DNA of 64,000 nucleotides from Phytophthora sp. 'mugwort' (lineage: Eukaryota; Oomycota; Peronosporomycetes; Peronosporales; Peronosporaceae), in NCBI GenBank assembly GCA_033558025.1, contig JAUCEF010000006.1, forward strand, positions 1,426,001-1,490,000, given 5' to 3'. The position numbers were made by a program, and so were the translations under genes. Below the pieces are notes generated by a model that saw nothing but the letters and a program-made list of their open reading frames with translations, had not been told where the DNA came from and ran no database searches. This document shows, piece by piece, positions 1 through 10,069 of this stretch (position 1 is the first letter of the stretch; each line of letters opens with the position of its first letter).

Positions 1-63
1 TAATTAACAAACGCCAGGAGTTTATTCCTCCTTGAAAAATTATTCATTCATACTTAATCCAAT

Positions 64-1077
64 TCAATCACGCAACCACTTGCCTCCATTCAGCCTTCGT
101 CGCGAATGAAAGCGGAAGATAGCGTTAGCAAATTGTGCGGCCATATGTCCAAAGCAGTGCGAGTGCGAGAGCGCCCACAATACCTTACGCCAGCGAGCCA
201 CCACTGCCTCGAGATTACCGTGCAGTTTCTCACTCTCTGGCCTCGCGAGCACTTCATCATACACCAGAAACTGCTGCATGCTCTCCTTGGCCTCATCTGA
301 ATGCCGGAATTGATCCCAGATCGCCGTAGCATCGGTGCCCACCGCATCTCCGATCACATGAGGTCCTCCAGGATGCAGGTCCAGGAAATCCGTGATATCG
401 TACACTTGGCCTTCAATTGCCACGCACTTGCGATCTTCCGTAATGCCCAGCAACCTAGCGATCTCCACTGCTCGCGACAAGTGGTGTTGGAAGTAAAACT
501 GCCGCCAACAGTCAATGCGGAAGACTTGACCGAACCGGTCCCCCGCTTCACAGAAGTCGCGCTGGAAGACGCGTCTCCAGAGCGCCTCAGCAGCGTCTCC
601 GATATTCCGTTCCCAGGCTCTGCATACCACGGGACAAATGGTTAATTCTTTAGGGGAGAGGAACAGCAGCAGCTCGTGCAGGACGTCGCGCGGCAGGTTG
701 GTCACCGACGCCCCAGGAGTCTTGGAGAACCCCCTGTTCTGACTTCTCACTATTCTGGCGATCCGACTCTGCTCGGCCTCGATGCCTGCTTTCTTTTCCT
801 GCTTTTTCTTGTGCTGGAGCAACCCGAAGAGCCCCAGAAACAACAGGAAGCCAGTGACCTCGGACGACGTGAACCGCCGCGAGTCCTCACCCTTGCGATA
901 TCCAGAACCCAGTGGAGACGCAGAAGGAGGAGGCGACAAAGTGGAGACCACAGCAGGACGAGTCAAGAGCTGGTACAGGACGCTGATAACGGCAGTAATT
1001 ACGATGAACTGCGCCACGCGGTTACCCGTCGATACGGCGGCGCTCGACGTCATGGTGGTGAGAGAAGAAGTGACCAT
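64..1077 (-). CDS. F-box / cytochrome b5 domain membrane protein
   Basis: A single-exon frame encodes 337 aa. Two hydrophobic stretches (about residues 21-37 and 74-90) suggest membrane insertion. They are followed by an F-box (about 126-160, starting NLPRDVLHELLLFL) and a cytochrome b5 fold (about 218-283) with both haem ligands visible: H235 in HPGG and H259 in FRHSDEA. F-boxes recruit substrates to SCF ubiquitin ligases through Skp1; cytochrome b5 domains bind haem for electron transfer or haem sensing. Joining both in a membrane-anchored protein is the notable point. An initiator-like motif lies just upstream of the start codon. The domain calls are firm; substrate and cellular role are unknown. 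Confidence 0.85.
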   Translation of the reverse strand: MVTSSLTTMTSSAAVSTGNRVAQFIVITAVISVLYQLLTRPAVVSTLSPPPSASPLGSGYRKGEDSRRFTSSEVTGFLLFLGLFGLLQHKKKQEKKAGIEAEQSRIARIVRSQNRGFSKTPGASVTNLPRDVLHELLLFLSPKELTICPVVCRAWERNIGDAAEALWRRVFQRDFCEAGDRFGQVFRIDCWRQFYFQHHLSRAVEIARLLGITEDRKCVAIEGQVYDITDFLDLHPGGPHVIGDAVGTDATAIWDQFRHSDEAKESMQQFLVYDEVLARPESEKLHGNLEAVVARWRKVLWALSHSHCFGHMAAQFANAIFRFHSRRRLNGGKWLRD

Positions 1078-1101
1078 TTTTGTCGCATTTGACTCAATTT
1101 A

Positions 1102-1124
1102 ACCAAAATTGACACAAAATGAGA
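1102..1124 (-). promoter_or_regulatory. oomycete initiator-like core promoter of the F-box/b5 gene
   Basis: On the minus strand, 25-47 bases before the start codon, the sequence contains TCTCATTTT followed shortly by TCAATTTTGG. This resembles the oomycete initiator (YCAYTYY) followed by a flanking element (CA-A/T-TTT). It is a motif match only. Confidence 0.4.
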
Positions 1125-1195
1125 CTTTCGTTTGGACTAAGGTAATTGAAGTTGCCCGCAGAACTACGCAGTAACTTTCCGCCGATACACGCACG

Positions 1196-2079
1196 TTATT
1201 CGATGGCGTGAATGGCATAGTGCTTGTTGTCCCACATGAAGTCGCCTATCACCAGATCACTCACGTCCTGCAGTGCGTCGACTTCGTCGGGGAAGTCGTG
1301 GACGTCGATGTGTTTGCCGAGCTCCACAGCGAGATGAGATCGCACGAGGGCGACGCCTGCAAGTGTTCCTATGTCGACGTGTTTGGTCTGCACATCGTGA
1401 TAGAGCCTCCCCGTCGAGAGCGAGATCCGCATTGTTCCCGGAAGGAAAGGCATCGTGAGCTCTCCGCCGCCAAATACGAGCGTCCACTCGCCGCTACTAT
1501 CATCGCGGCGCAAGTCTTCGAACACAAACGGACGGTCTGCGCACTTAATGAAGTTCATCTCCTTGCCGCATGGGGACCGGAAGGGGTAGTCGAGGAACTC
1601 CTCCTCTTCCTTTGACTTGCACTGTGCAACGCCATTCTGCCGTATTTGCATGAAGAAGAACCGCAAGAATTTGGCGCTCTTGAGTGACGTTGCGATGTTC
1701 TTCGGACGCGTGTCTTCCAAAAACAGACGCCCCTGTGCAGCATAAGCAAAATGAAATACTCTCAGGATATCGTTACCAGTCTACTAGCTAGTCTACCCCT
1801 ACTGGACCCACCTGCAAATCAATGTAGTAAAAGTATCTCCGCTTCTGGCCTTGCCGGTCATAAAACTCTTCACTGTCCGAAGAACAAATGGTCAACACCG
1901 AGGGAGGACCCGCAATCAATCACCCGAACGCAACAAACACTGCACCTTTTAATGTCCTTGAGCTGCTTGAGCTCCAAGTACTTGTCCTCGTCCGCCGTGC
2001 AGAACCCTCGCAGCCCTCGAAGCCACGAAGCCGACAACGGTCTCCACTGCCGACGCAAGCACGAGCTCAGCGCCGCCAT
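1196..2079 (-). CDS. UPF0598 family protein (C8orf82-like), three exons
   Basis: Three exons join in frame: 2079-1946, 1872-1812 and 1732-1196, giving 243 aa. The first exon (MAALSSCLRRQWRPLSASW) is rich in Arg and Ser with no acidic residues, like a mitochondrial presequence. The splice joins YFYYIDLQ to GRLFLEDTRPKN, and later segments FRSPCGKEMNFIKCADRPF and GRLYH follow the order and spacing of animal C8orf82 (UPF0598). Introns are GT-AG and short (73 and 79 bp). No biochemical function is established for the family; a mitochondrial location is inferred. The gene is divergent from the next one, with 72 bp between start codons. Confidence 0.8.
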
Positions 2080-2151
2080 CTTGTTCGAATCCCCCGCGAG
2101 AATGACGTTTTATAGTGACGTTGAAACGGCACTTCAACGAGACTGCTCGCG
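2080..2151. promoter_or_regulatory. 72-bp bidirectional promoter region
   Basis: These 72 bases separate the start codons of the UPF0598 gene (-) and the 2152 gene (+). Both transcripts must start within or very near this interval unless 5' UTR introns exist, so the two genes probably share control elements. No individual motif is convincing. Confidence 0.45.
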
Positions 2152-3032
2152 ATGGCAGCGAATGGCAGCAAGGAATGGAACTCGATCGCGCCCCCCGATG
2201 TTCGCAATGGGGTCCGCACCCTGGGAGAAGGCAAAGGCTACGTGTTAAGGGCCTCTCGTGATCAGGGCACGAAATCGGTTGTCCGCGGTGGAGATATCCG
2301 TCGACGAGGGAACTCCGAGGGAGGCCAGGCGAATCGCGTGTATTCCTTGGCCGCGCCTTTAGTATCGAGGCCGCCTTCGAAGCCACCATTGGACAGGAAG
2401 TTGGTGTCCGAAAAGTGCGTGGCGATGGCCGAACGCACCCAAGAAGCGCTGTTCGACGCTCGCGAGCTTGATGCCGAGATGGAGGACATGACTCTGTGGG
2501 TGCACGCGCGTGTCGTGCCGCTAAAGTGGCGGCGTCAGGTGCTAGCTCACTTAGACCCTATCTATTGCCAGATGACGTTCTGCCGCGAGAAGGTGGAGCG
2601 AGAGTGGAAGTTGCTGCATCCACCATTCTACCAACCCAATCTTGACTCGTTTGAGCGTTGGCTTCGCTTCTTCGAGCGATCGGTGCAGTTACTGACGTCG
2701 GCAATCGATGAGTGCAAGACCAAGCTACTGGATGCCGAAGCCCTCGCAGCGTGCAGATACATTCAACTCTGGATGCGTCGATTGCTTGCAAAGGTGCGTT
2801 GCATTTTTGTTAAACAAGCCTTGGACCCGCTTTGCTGCTGACCGTCGTGCTTTGATGCTGACAGCGAGGATTCTACACGAAGGTGATCAAGCTGTCGTAT
2901 CACCATCGAGGCATCGTGTCCGGCATGTTCGACTCGATCATCGGCATCTCTAAACTCAGGACCGAGCGACCTGCGCAATGTTTCACGCTCGAATACCCAC
3001 ACTCAGAAAAGAATTGGGACAGTTTCAGCTGA
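2152..3032 (+). CDS. hypothetical protein, two exons
   Basis: Exons 2152-2793 and 2865-3032 join at AAG|CGA with a GT-AG intron of 71 bp, giving about 269 aa. The last part of the downloaded frame before its stop (VRCIFVKQ...) is intron read-through. The protein is basic at the N-terminus (about residues 20-60) and largely helical afterwards, with aromatic-rich stretches such as FERWLRFFERSVQLL and RYIQLWMRRLLAK. I recognise no domain, signal peptide or membrane span. GC-rich codon use and a clean splice support a real gene. Confidence 0.65.
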
Positions 3033-3331
3033 CGTCAATATTGGACAAGTACGAATCGACGCTGGAACTCAAGTCTATATCTTCTTTCATCTACCACGAG
3101 TAGTGAGCGTCGCGATGTACGGCTATCCTGAATTTGACCCCGAGTAGACAACACAAGCCTAGAAGTTCGCAATACTGCACAATATATATATATTTTCAAG
3201 AGACTTGTTCGGAACGACCGACAACTCTGTGACTAACTGAGAAAACGAAAAGAAAGACAACTGGCGAAGTTACCGGCACGAGGTGATCTAAGTGATGAAT
3301 CCCTGCACTGGAACTCGCGTGCAAACATTAT

Positions 3332-3664
3332 TTATCTTTTGACGCTCTTGTTTTCTTCCTTCGCGAATAGATCATCGAATTGACGAGACTGGTTAATCGG
3401 GTTGCGCTTCAGGTTCGCCATGCGGAAGCGGAACTGCCGCCACGCAGACCCGCGGTCCTCACGCGGCTCCAGCGTGTGGTGCAGCGAAGTGAACCGCTCC
3501 TCCTTGTTTACATACACGTCGGGGTTCTGAAAAAGGTATCGCAGCGATACGCCCGTGGCAGCCACGGCGGCGAAAGCAGCGCAGAAGACGACGGGAAAGG
3601 TTCCCTTGTCCGTGGTCCAGAGGTTGAGTAGCTTGTAGCCCTGGCGCTTGACGACTTGGACCAT
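3332..3664 (-). CDS. B12D / complex I MLRQ (NDUFA4)-like small mitochondrial membrane protein
   Basis: 110 aa in a single exon. One transmembrane segment (about residues 23-46: FPVVFCAAFAAVAATGVSL) is followed by NPDVYVNKEERF, which matches the conserved NPDV-VNK block of the B12D/MLRQ family after the membrane span. Members of this family sit in the inner mitochondrial membrane and associate with complex I or IV. The size suits the family, with a somewhat longer charged C-terminal tail. An initiator-like motif lies at 3714-3733 upstream. Confidence 0.75.
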   Translation of the reverse strand: MVQVVKRQGYKLLNLWTTDKGTFPVVFCAAFAAVAATGVSLRYLFQNPDVYVNKEERFTSLHHTLEPREDRGSAWRQFRFRMANLKRNPINQSRQFDDLFAKEENKSVKR

Positions 3665-3713
3665 GGTGACGCTATAAAGGAGGATGGAGCAGGCACTCGT
3701 GCGTTCACGTAAT

Positions 3714-3733
3714 AGGAAGTTGGGGAATGAAGG
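3714..3733 (-). promoter_or_regulatory. initiator-like motif upstream of the B12D gene
   Basis: The minus strand reads CTTCATTCCCCAACTTCC, a good YCAYTYY initiator followed by a CA-A/T-T-rich flank, about 50-70 bases before the start codon. Motif match only. Confidence 0.4.
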
Positions 3734-3734
3734 C

Positions 3735-4490
3735 CTTCAAGAGCACGCCAGCTAGAGAACCACACATGCCCGCGTGCCGTAGACACGAGCAGAGTGCTGG
3801 AGATACGCGGCGCGAAACGTCGTAGTACCAGTCGTACTGCCAGTAGAGAAGGTCGATTGCCTATAGTTCGTATAACCAAAAGTCATTCAAGCGGAGATAT
3901 TGTCGGTGCTACTCGCATACACTTTTCGTTTGAATTCGGTCATTGAAGCTTCTATCGCCAGGGAGCCGCGAGCGAAATAAAATGAAGGTGCTGGTCCGCG
4001 TATTCTCGCCGCCGCCGCAAAGACACGAAAAACCGGTTTCTGGACCGCGTGGTTTTGCAATTCTGGTGTTTCGGCCTAGTCGGCCTCCTCGCCAAAGACG
4101 AGGAGATGCGGCATATTCGCCAATCAGAGAGGGAGCACCACCGGGAGCACCGCCGGCGGCAGATCATATCAGTCAGTGCAGGGTTTGGTATTAATTATAT
4201 ATCTGAGGATAATACTGCAGACTACTAATAGTATACTAGATGTCCACCAAACGTTGTTGGAAAGCGGCTGTCCATAATGTGCAGAGCGCATTAACAACTC
4301 GTCCCCCCGCCCATATGAAGAGCATCTAGGGCGGCTAGCGGCGCAGGCCTTCTAAAGTATCAGATGCGAGTGTGATGAACCCGAAGAGCCATGCTCTCAC
4401 GATCGATTAACCAGAGTTACCAGAGGAGCTTCTCAAGGATTGTGCCCAATCCCTCTAATAATACCCACCCGCCTTACGATACGGTAAACG
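3735..4490. other. intergenic, no supported gene
   Basis: Upstream sequence of the B12D gene followed by mixed sequence up to the mariner-derived foldback. Short frames at 3943-4194 (+) and 3952-4167 (-) are low-complexity Arg/Pro products with no family resemblance. Confidence 0.4.
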
Positions 4491-4492
4491 TA

Positions 4493-5308
4493 CACTCCCG
4501 GACAGAATATTACAGCCACTAAGTGTTTTTGCTATAGCTTTTATGCTACTGAGAGTTGGAGCTTCCTGTTTAGATATGTGGTGTAGACACTCCAGAGAAG
4601 CATAGTTACGACGAGAAGTTTGCGAAGTTCGCGCTGTGAAGGGAGGCTCACATACAACAACAAAAAACGTATAGTGGACCCGGTCACAATTTACGGCCGG
4701 ACATGCATACAAAATTCAAGTAAAACGGCACGAAATGATAGAATCATTATCTGTTAGTAGTGCGTGGTGTTACCCTGTTGGGAGATGACTTGGATGCAGC
4801 GTCCTGGTATCGAGGCCACGAGCTTGCGCAAGTAAGCGAGATCAAGGGCTTCCCACGCCGCTAGAATGGCTGCTGTCAAATCCACGACGCTCTCGTACTG
4901 CTTTCCATTGTGGTAGACGATCTGAACCATCATGATCCAGCGGCGTGGGAAGCCCTTGATCTCGCTTACTTGCGCAAGCTCGTGGCCTCGATACCAGGAC
5001 GCTGCATCCAAGTCATCTCCCAACAGGGTAACACCACGCACTACTAACAGATAATGATTCTATCATTTCGTGCCGTTTTACTTGAATTTTGTATGCATGT
5101 CCGGCCGTAAATTGTGACCGGGTCCACTATACGTTTTTTGTTGTTGTATGTGAGCCTCCCTTCACAGCGCGAACTTCGCAAACTTCTCGTCGTAACTATG
5201 CTTCTCTGGAGTGTCTACACCACATATCTAAACAGGAAGCTCCAACTCTCAGTAGCATAAAAGCTATAGCAAAAACACTTAGTGGCTGTAATATTCTGTC
5301 CGGAAGTG
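4493..5308. mobile_element. mariner-derived foldback element: 370-bp arms, 76-bp loop, TA target sites
   Basis: Positions x and 9801-x pair from 4493 to 4862 against 4939 to 5308. I compared both arms base by base and found one mismatch (4497/5304) and no gap. The loop is 4863-4938. TA dinucleotides flank both ends (4491-4492, 5309-5310) and the termini read CACTYCCGGACAG, consistent with Tc1/mariner insertion. From the loop into the right arm, + strand 4928-5046 encodes a C-terminal transposase-like tail (LAYLRKLVASIPGRC...NTTHY, then stop); the antisense repeat carries the same bases. The element therefore looks like two inverted copies of a mariner 3' end. Near-identity of the arms means it is recent or still homogenised. 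Confidence 0.85.
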
Positions 5309-5749
5309 TAGTGCCCACTCTTTTAGTCTGATTTTAATTATCAGAATTCTCAGAATTTTCAGATCGGAGTCAGCATAAATTAATTGCCATTAGGGAGCTT
5401 AAGAGACGGTTTGCAGTGTGCAGCGAACTTTGCAATCTGGTTAGACAAGGTCGCCTTCGACCTTGAAGGCGGCGGATCTACTGCTCCAATTTTACACTGA
5501 CAACTGCATAGTGCGAGAGCCCCTTGAACATCGAAGAAAACTGTAACGATTGCACTTGGTGCGCACACGGCGGGGAAAACCACGATGCAACTAAGGAGCT
5601 CAACTGTGGACAGTATAGTCGTCGACAACGCACCAGCGCATGGCGAGCTGGTAGCGGCGCAGTTCATGCGGCAGCTTCTGCGCCTTCCCGGCCCTAGGAC
5701 TGCGATTGTCGCGGCACACGACAGGAGAGGAGTAGCTCGCGTTCTTCGC

Positions 5750-6881
5750 GATGAAGATGCCGTGGTTCTCTTGCGCATGTGCGAGCTGGAGACGTCGATC
5801 AAGCGTGGCGTGCGGCTCTACGTACGGGATTCTTTCTTCACATGGACTTGCCGCTTCTTCCAGGATTTGCGTTCGATATCAACGCAATGGACTACGACTG
5901 TCGGACCCGTTTTCAATTTGACCACGCCGGAATCAAAGCATTTGTGGTTCGTATGCAAATTCCAAACGTTCTGATCGTGTCCGCACTACGGCGACCGCTT
6001 CTAGGCGCTTGAAGGTGTCTGCTTGGTGTTGGATTGAATGACGTACCCACACCAGTGGGAGAATCTCTCCGAGCGCTACGATCGGCACGTCTCAGCCATC
6101 AGCCGGATCTTTCTCTACATGCTACACCTTGTTTTGACATCCAGTAACGAGAAGATTCTCTTCTCACAAGCAACAATTCCAGAGAGACTGGTGCGGTACG
6201 CACGGGCTTTCTGGGCACGAGGCGTCCATCGTAACCTGCGATTTTGGAGCATACTCGACGTGAAGGAAGTCGCGACTTGCCGCCCAACAACGAACCAAAG
6301 CGCTCAATACAGTGGGCACAAGAAATACCATTGCTTCAAGTACCAGACACTACAGACGCCAGACGGTAAAGGCCACTTCCAATACTTAATTGCTGATTGC
6401 AAAATCTGACGATGTTTTTTTAGGGCTAATTGCTCATTGTTATAGGTGTGCCGATGGGCGACGAGGGGACGGGTATATTCTCCGTCAGTCAGAGCTCCTT
6501 CCCTTCTTGACGGCAAAACCAGAGATCACCGAGCCACTTTACGTCGTTTTTGGAGATTCAGCGTACCCCAACAACAACGTCATGATCTCAATGTTTCGAG
6601 GCCGGAATCAACCGGGGTGGTCCCAGGTGTTCAACAAAACCATGGCGAGCGTTCGTATATCTGTCGAGTGGGGGTACGCGCAAATATGCAACAACTTTGC
6701 CTATGTTGATTGGAAGAGACAGCTGAAGCTTGAGTTGCTGCCAGTCGAAGCGATCTGGCACGTGGGTGTATTTCATACGAACTGTCACACATGCCGCTGG
6801 GGTTCCAATCTCATCTCCGACTACTTGGAGTGCAACCCGCAGGCGTTGGAAGAGTATCTCGACGATTTCCACCTCAATTAG
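5750..6881 (+). pseudogene. PIF/Harbinger-like DDE_4 transposase, broken
   Basis: The frame carries CRPTTNQSAQYSGHKKYHC, then YQTLQTPDG, then VVFGDSAYP and VRISVEWGYA, the block order of DDE_4 (Harbinger/IS5-type) transposases; the second acidic residue (GDSAYP) and the final Glu (VEWG) are visible. A 58-bp GT-AG intron (6366-6423) restores TPDG|LIAHCY. The 5' part (AMDYDCRTRFQFDHAG, near 5890) is separated from MTYPHQWENLSERYDRH (6038) by a frameshift near 6010, and a TGA lies just before 6038. The element is therefore inactive. It faces the Myb-like partner gene on the other strand. Confidence 0.75.
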
Positions 6882-7002
6882 CGTCGTGTCCTTTCAGCTG
6901 AAACATCAGCAGCTCAAGCTTCCGGAACTTCAAGTCGTGTTCTACGTGATATTAAGCATGATGGAGTGTGTTCTCGTCGCGCTCCATCTCGAGCTTCATA
7001 CG

Positions 7003-7922
7003 TTATAGTTCAAAAAATGCGTTGGTTTGCGCCTCCTTCAATTCAATCTCTTTTCGTCTGGCCTCGATCTCGTTGTGCTTCCATTCTTGCTCTGCTTTAA
7101 ACTTCTCACGTTCGAACTCGAGTCAACGCTCTTCATCTTAGGCCTTCTCAGCGTTTTCACTATTCAGGAGCTCTTCCACGGCTTGATGGTGGCGTGGATT
7201 GCGGCCGCGACGCTTGCGTTTCTGAGTTGGGTTCTCTTCAGACACGGCCTCAACGACACCAGCAGCGCCCAGACAAACAGCAGGCCTACCAATCTCCGTT
7301 TCTTGGCCGCCTATCATGGCATGAGCCACCGCTTCTCGATGTTGTAGCCCGGCCTGTCGCAGCTCCTCTTCTCGCTGTCGTTTATCTGCCCCCGACGTCT
7401 TCTCCGCGATAAAGTCGCGCATGCCTTCAGCCATTTCATCGAGTTTATCTCGAACACGATTCTATACGAAGATTAAATCCATTGAAAATAACCAGAAACC
7501 GCCCACCATACCTTTTCTTCCGAACAAGCATGTTCAAGGCCAGTTTCACCGTCAAGTCGGGCCTCGCGGGTTTCATGTTTGTCCAGCATTTCGGTCACCC
7601 ACTTTACCATGGTCCGTGGGTTCACTATAAAGCCCCATCGAGTCTGTAGATGCTGCGCAGCTTGCCCGATCCGCTTGCCAGAAGTCCCGTAAATGGCGAT
7701 GTGGCCCTCGGCGAGTGCGTACGACTCAAGAACGGCTTCTTGAGCCTCAAAATTGGTCGTCCAGTTCTTGATTTTGCGCGGCGCTCGGCCAATGTTCACG
7801 GCCTCTTGCGCATTCATGTGCCGCAACGAAGTCGGCTGCTGTTCGTCTGGCGTCTGGTATCCTGCATCGGGTACCTCTACGTCAAGCGGCGGCGCCAGGA
7901 GAGGGTGCGTGTCGTCCCTCAT
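7003..7922 (-). pseudogene. Harbinger-associated coiled-coil / DNA-binding-like partner protein, C-terminus broken
   Basis: Exons 7922-7512 and 7461 downward join across a 50-bp GT-AG intron (HACSEEK|NRVRDKLDEM). The N-terminal half contains RKIKNWTTNFEAQEAVLES and RIGQAAQHLQTRWGF, which look like a helix-turn-helix or trihelix region; the C-terminal half is a long charged coiled coil. The frame stops at 7138 (TAA) and again at 7123 (TGA), yet continues as a good coiled coil (FEREKFKAEQEWKHNEIEA) to a final TAA at 7003. Both internal stops fit C-to-T changes (CAA to TAA, CGA to TGA). Harbinger elements usually carry a DDE gene plus a Myb/SANT-like gene, so this is probably that partner; the Myb assignment is inference. 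Confidence 0.6.
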
Positions 7923-8139
7923 AACGTTACCTTGGTTGATGATTCACCGCCGCGTTGAAGTTTTCTTTGGTGGCGGCAAACTGCAAGTACAGAGGCACTC
8001 ATTTTGCAGTCAGATTCAATACATACATTCTTGGAATTCCGCTGCAAACGAACTGTGCAGTTGCTTAGGTTCGCTCGCCTTTTTATGTTCGCCTCGTTCC
8101 AACAAAGTGCAGAGCACAAACCGTTTTTTTTTTCTTAAG

Positions 8140-9640
8140 TTTTTTATTGGCGAGTTGCTACGGTGTCAACATCAAGTGGTGACGCCGGTCGAGTTCTAGG
8201 AGCAGAATTTTTCACCTTTCTTGTCAATTTCGGGTCGTGTTGATGAAACCCAAGTTCATGGTGGAAAATAAGCTCTCTGTAGTCCAAGAACTCGATGCTT
8301 CGAGCGTCCGGTTACGAAGAAGCATAAGCTCGACAAGAAGACTCAAGCACGTGCAGTAGGTGATCAAGGAGTACAGTACAACATTTGTACTCGAATATTT
8401 ACAACATGAATAAGACTGCTGTGTTCCTTTATCACAATCGCAACACGAGAATCGGATTCCGTGGGGCCAAGGACGTCAACGGGAAGTCGTCCGACTTCGC
8501 CAAGGAGTCAAGATTCAAGCCCCATCCCTTTAGTATGCCCCGCCGATAATATTGCTTCATGTAAGCTAACGTAGTGCCCCATGGGGAAGTATCGCAGGTT
8601 TTACAGTACAATATTGTACTGTAACTGTCCTTATTATCACCATCCTTACGACCTTACCCCAGCCTAGCCCCACGAATAATGGCGAATCCTTCAGCGTACA
8701 GCCTTGCTAACCCTATATATACTTCTTATCCCAGATGGGGTGGGGTGTGTGTGTGTGTGTTTAATGACTTTTTGAGCTAAGAACGCTCATAATAGAACCA
8801 AGTGCGAAGCAAACCCTTATCTGTAAATGTCTTTAAAGTCATACCCACCCGGGACACCACGGTCGATCGGAGGTCCCAGGTCCTCTAACCTGTCTCGTCC
8901 TTTTAGGAAACGCAATCAAGGCAAAGACCGGGAGTTGTTTGAAGATTAGCAAGTAAAACGAGGAACGCCGAAAATTTTCATACGAGTTCACAGTAATGGG
9001 GCTTCGCCCAAATACTATTAGCAATAGTACTTATTACAAACTCTAAATTAAATAGTGAGTAATAGTTCTAGTTAGTAGTTGAAACCCGAGAATTTAGTAA
9101 TAAATACTCTACTAATATCCGGGACCCGCGTATATTCTTATGGGTGGCCTCTATTAAAAGAGTGGCTCCTTCTATCATTTTCCCACTCATTTGGCAGTTC
9201 TCCGGCTTAAGAGGAAGACCAGCACGAATGAAGTGCTCCAAGGCTGACTGCTGTTTCGAAAGACGTACGGGGAACGACCCCTTGCTGTGTTTGTGCTCGG
9301 CCTGTTCACCGTTTATGCAGTAATGAGCTCTGCGACGGCGCTGATATCTCAAAAAGGTAGATTCCCAGACTACAGCGCGAAATTTGCCTATTTTTTAATG
9401 GATCATACGTCCTCGTAGGTTTTGCAGCCTAGAATGCGTTCACACCCACCCACAAGAACGAGGGCAAATCGAGAGATCAAGCCTCACCTGTCAGTAGTCA
9501 GAATCTCTGTGTCCAGCCAAGCCACCGAAGTCGATCTGGCCGAACTCGCTGAGTCCACTGTAGATCACCCCGGCCGACAAGGTGTCGTTGGTGTCCCTGA
9601 TGATATCCGATCATTACAGGGCTGTTAAAGCTCGCGACCC
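8140..9640. other. transposon-like intergenic stretch, no supported gene
   Basis: No frame here is convincing. It contains a perfect 24-bp palindrome (8601-8624), a related inverted motif near 8371-8395, and a short GT run at 8745-8761. A frame near 8250 (LSVVQELDASS) faintly resembles the start of a transposase helix-turn-helix. The minus frame 9068-9352 has no recognisable family. Confidence 0.35.
8601..8624. repeat. perfect 24-bp palindrome
   Basis: The arm TTACAGTACAAT is followed immediately by its exact reverse complement. A related imperfect inverted motif (GAGTACAG...TTTGTACTC) lies near 8371. The pair could be remains of the termini of a miniature element. Confidence 0.7.
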
Positions 9641-9656
9641 CGTGTGAAGCGTGAGT

Positions 9657-9990
9657 TCACATCCTGAAGACGCCTGTGACGATTAAGGGCAAGACGTACA
9701 CGCATATCTGCATTATATGTGCGAAAACAAAGCCGTGGAAGAAGCCCTGTGCATTTATGCCCACAGCTCCAACGCAAAAAGTCATATGCTCGCATATCCC
9801 GGCCATGAACTGGCAGACAAAGAACAACCAAACCGATCGAAGAGAGCTCAGACGTTTCTCGTAGATGAGGTTGGGAAACCAGGAGGTGCAGATGACAAGA
9901 GCGACGAGTACCATCCAAATCATCAGAAGCCATTTTGTGCTGACCAAAACGCAGAAAGCTGGTCTTGTTTCGCGGTGGTTGGTTCAAGAT
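9657..9990 (-). pseudogene. multi-span membrane protein fragment
   Basis: The minus frame encodes about 100 residues with three or four hydrophobic spans (WMVLVALVICTSWF, SVWLFFVCQFMAGI, IMQICVYVLPLIVTGVF). A stop lies just upstream of the hydrophobic part. About 60-120 bases downstream on the same strand is a separate GC-rich coding-like stretch (LSAGVIYSGLSEFGQIDFGG, around 9600-9520). I do not recognise the family. It looks like a broken or multi-exon host gene stranded in the transposon block; a working gene with unplaced introns is possible. Confidence 0.35.
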
Positions 9991-10069
9991 GGTGCGTCGT
10001 TAACTTACATGAGTTGCTGACTAATATAGTCTAACTTATTCGGATGTTTGGTCAGGCCACGCGTTCAAT

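Noticed and set aside
3943..4194. Arg/Pro-rich short frames on both strands
   Set aside because: Low-complexity, no homologous blocks, and no splice or promoter support.
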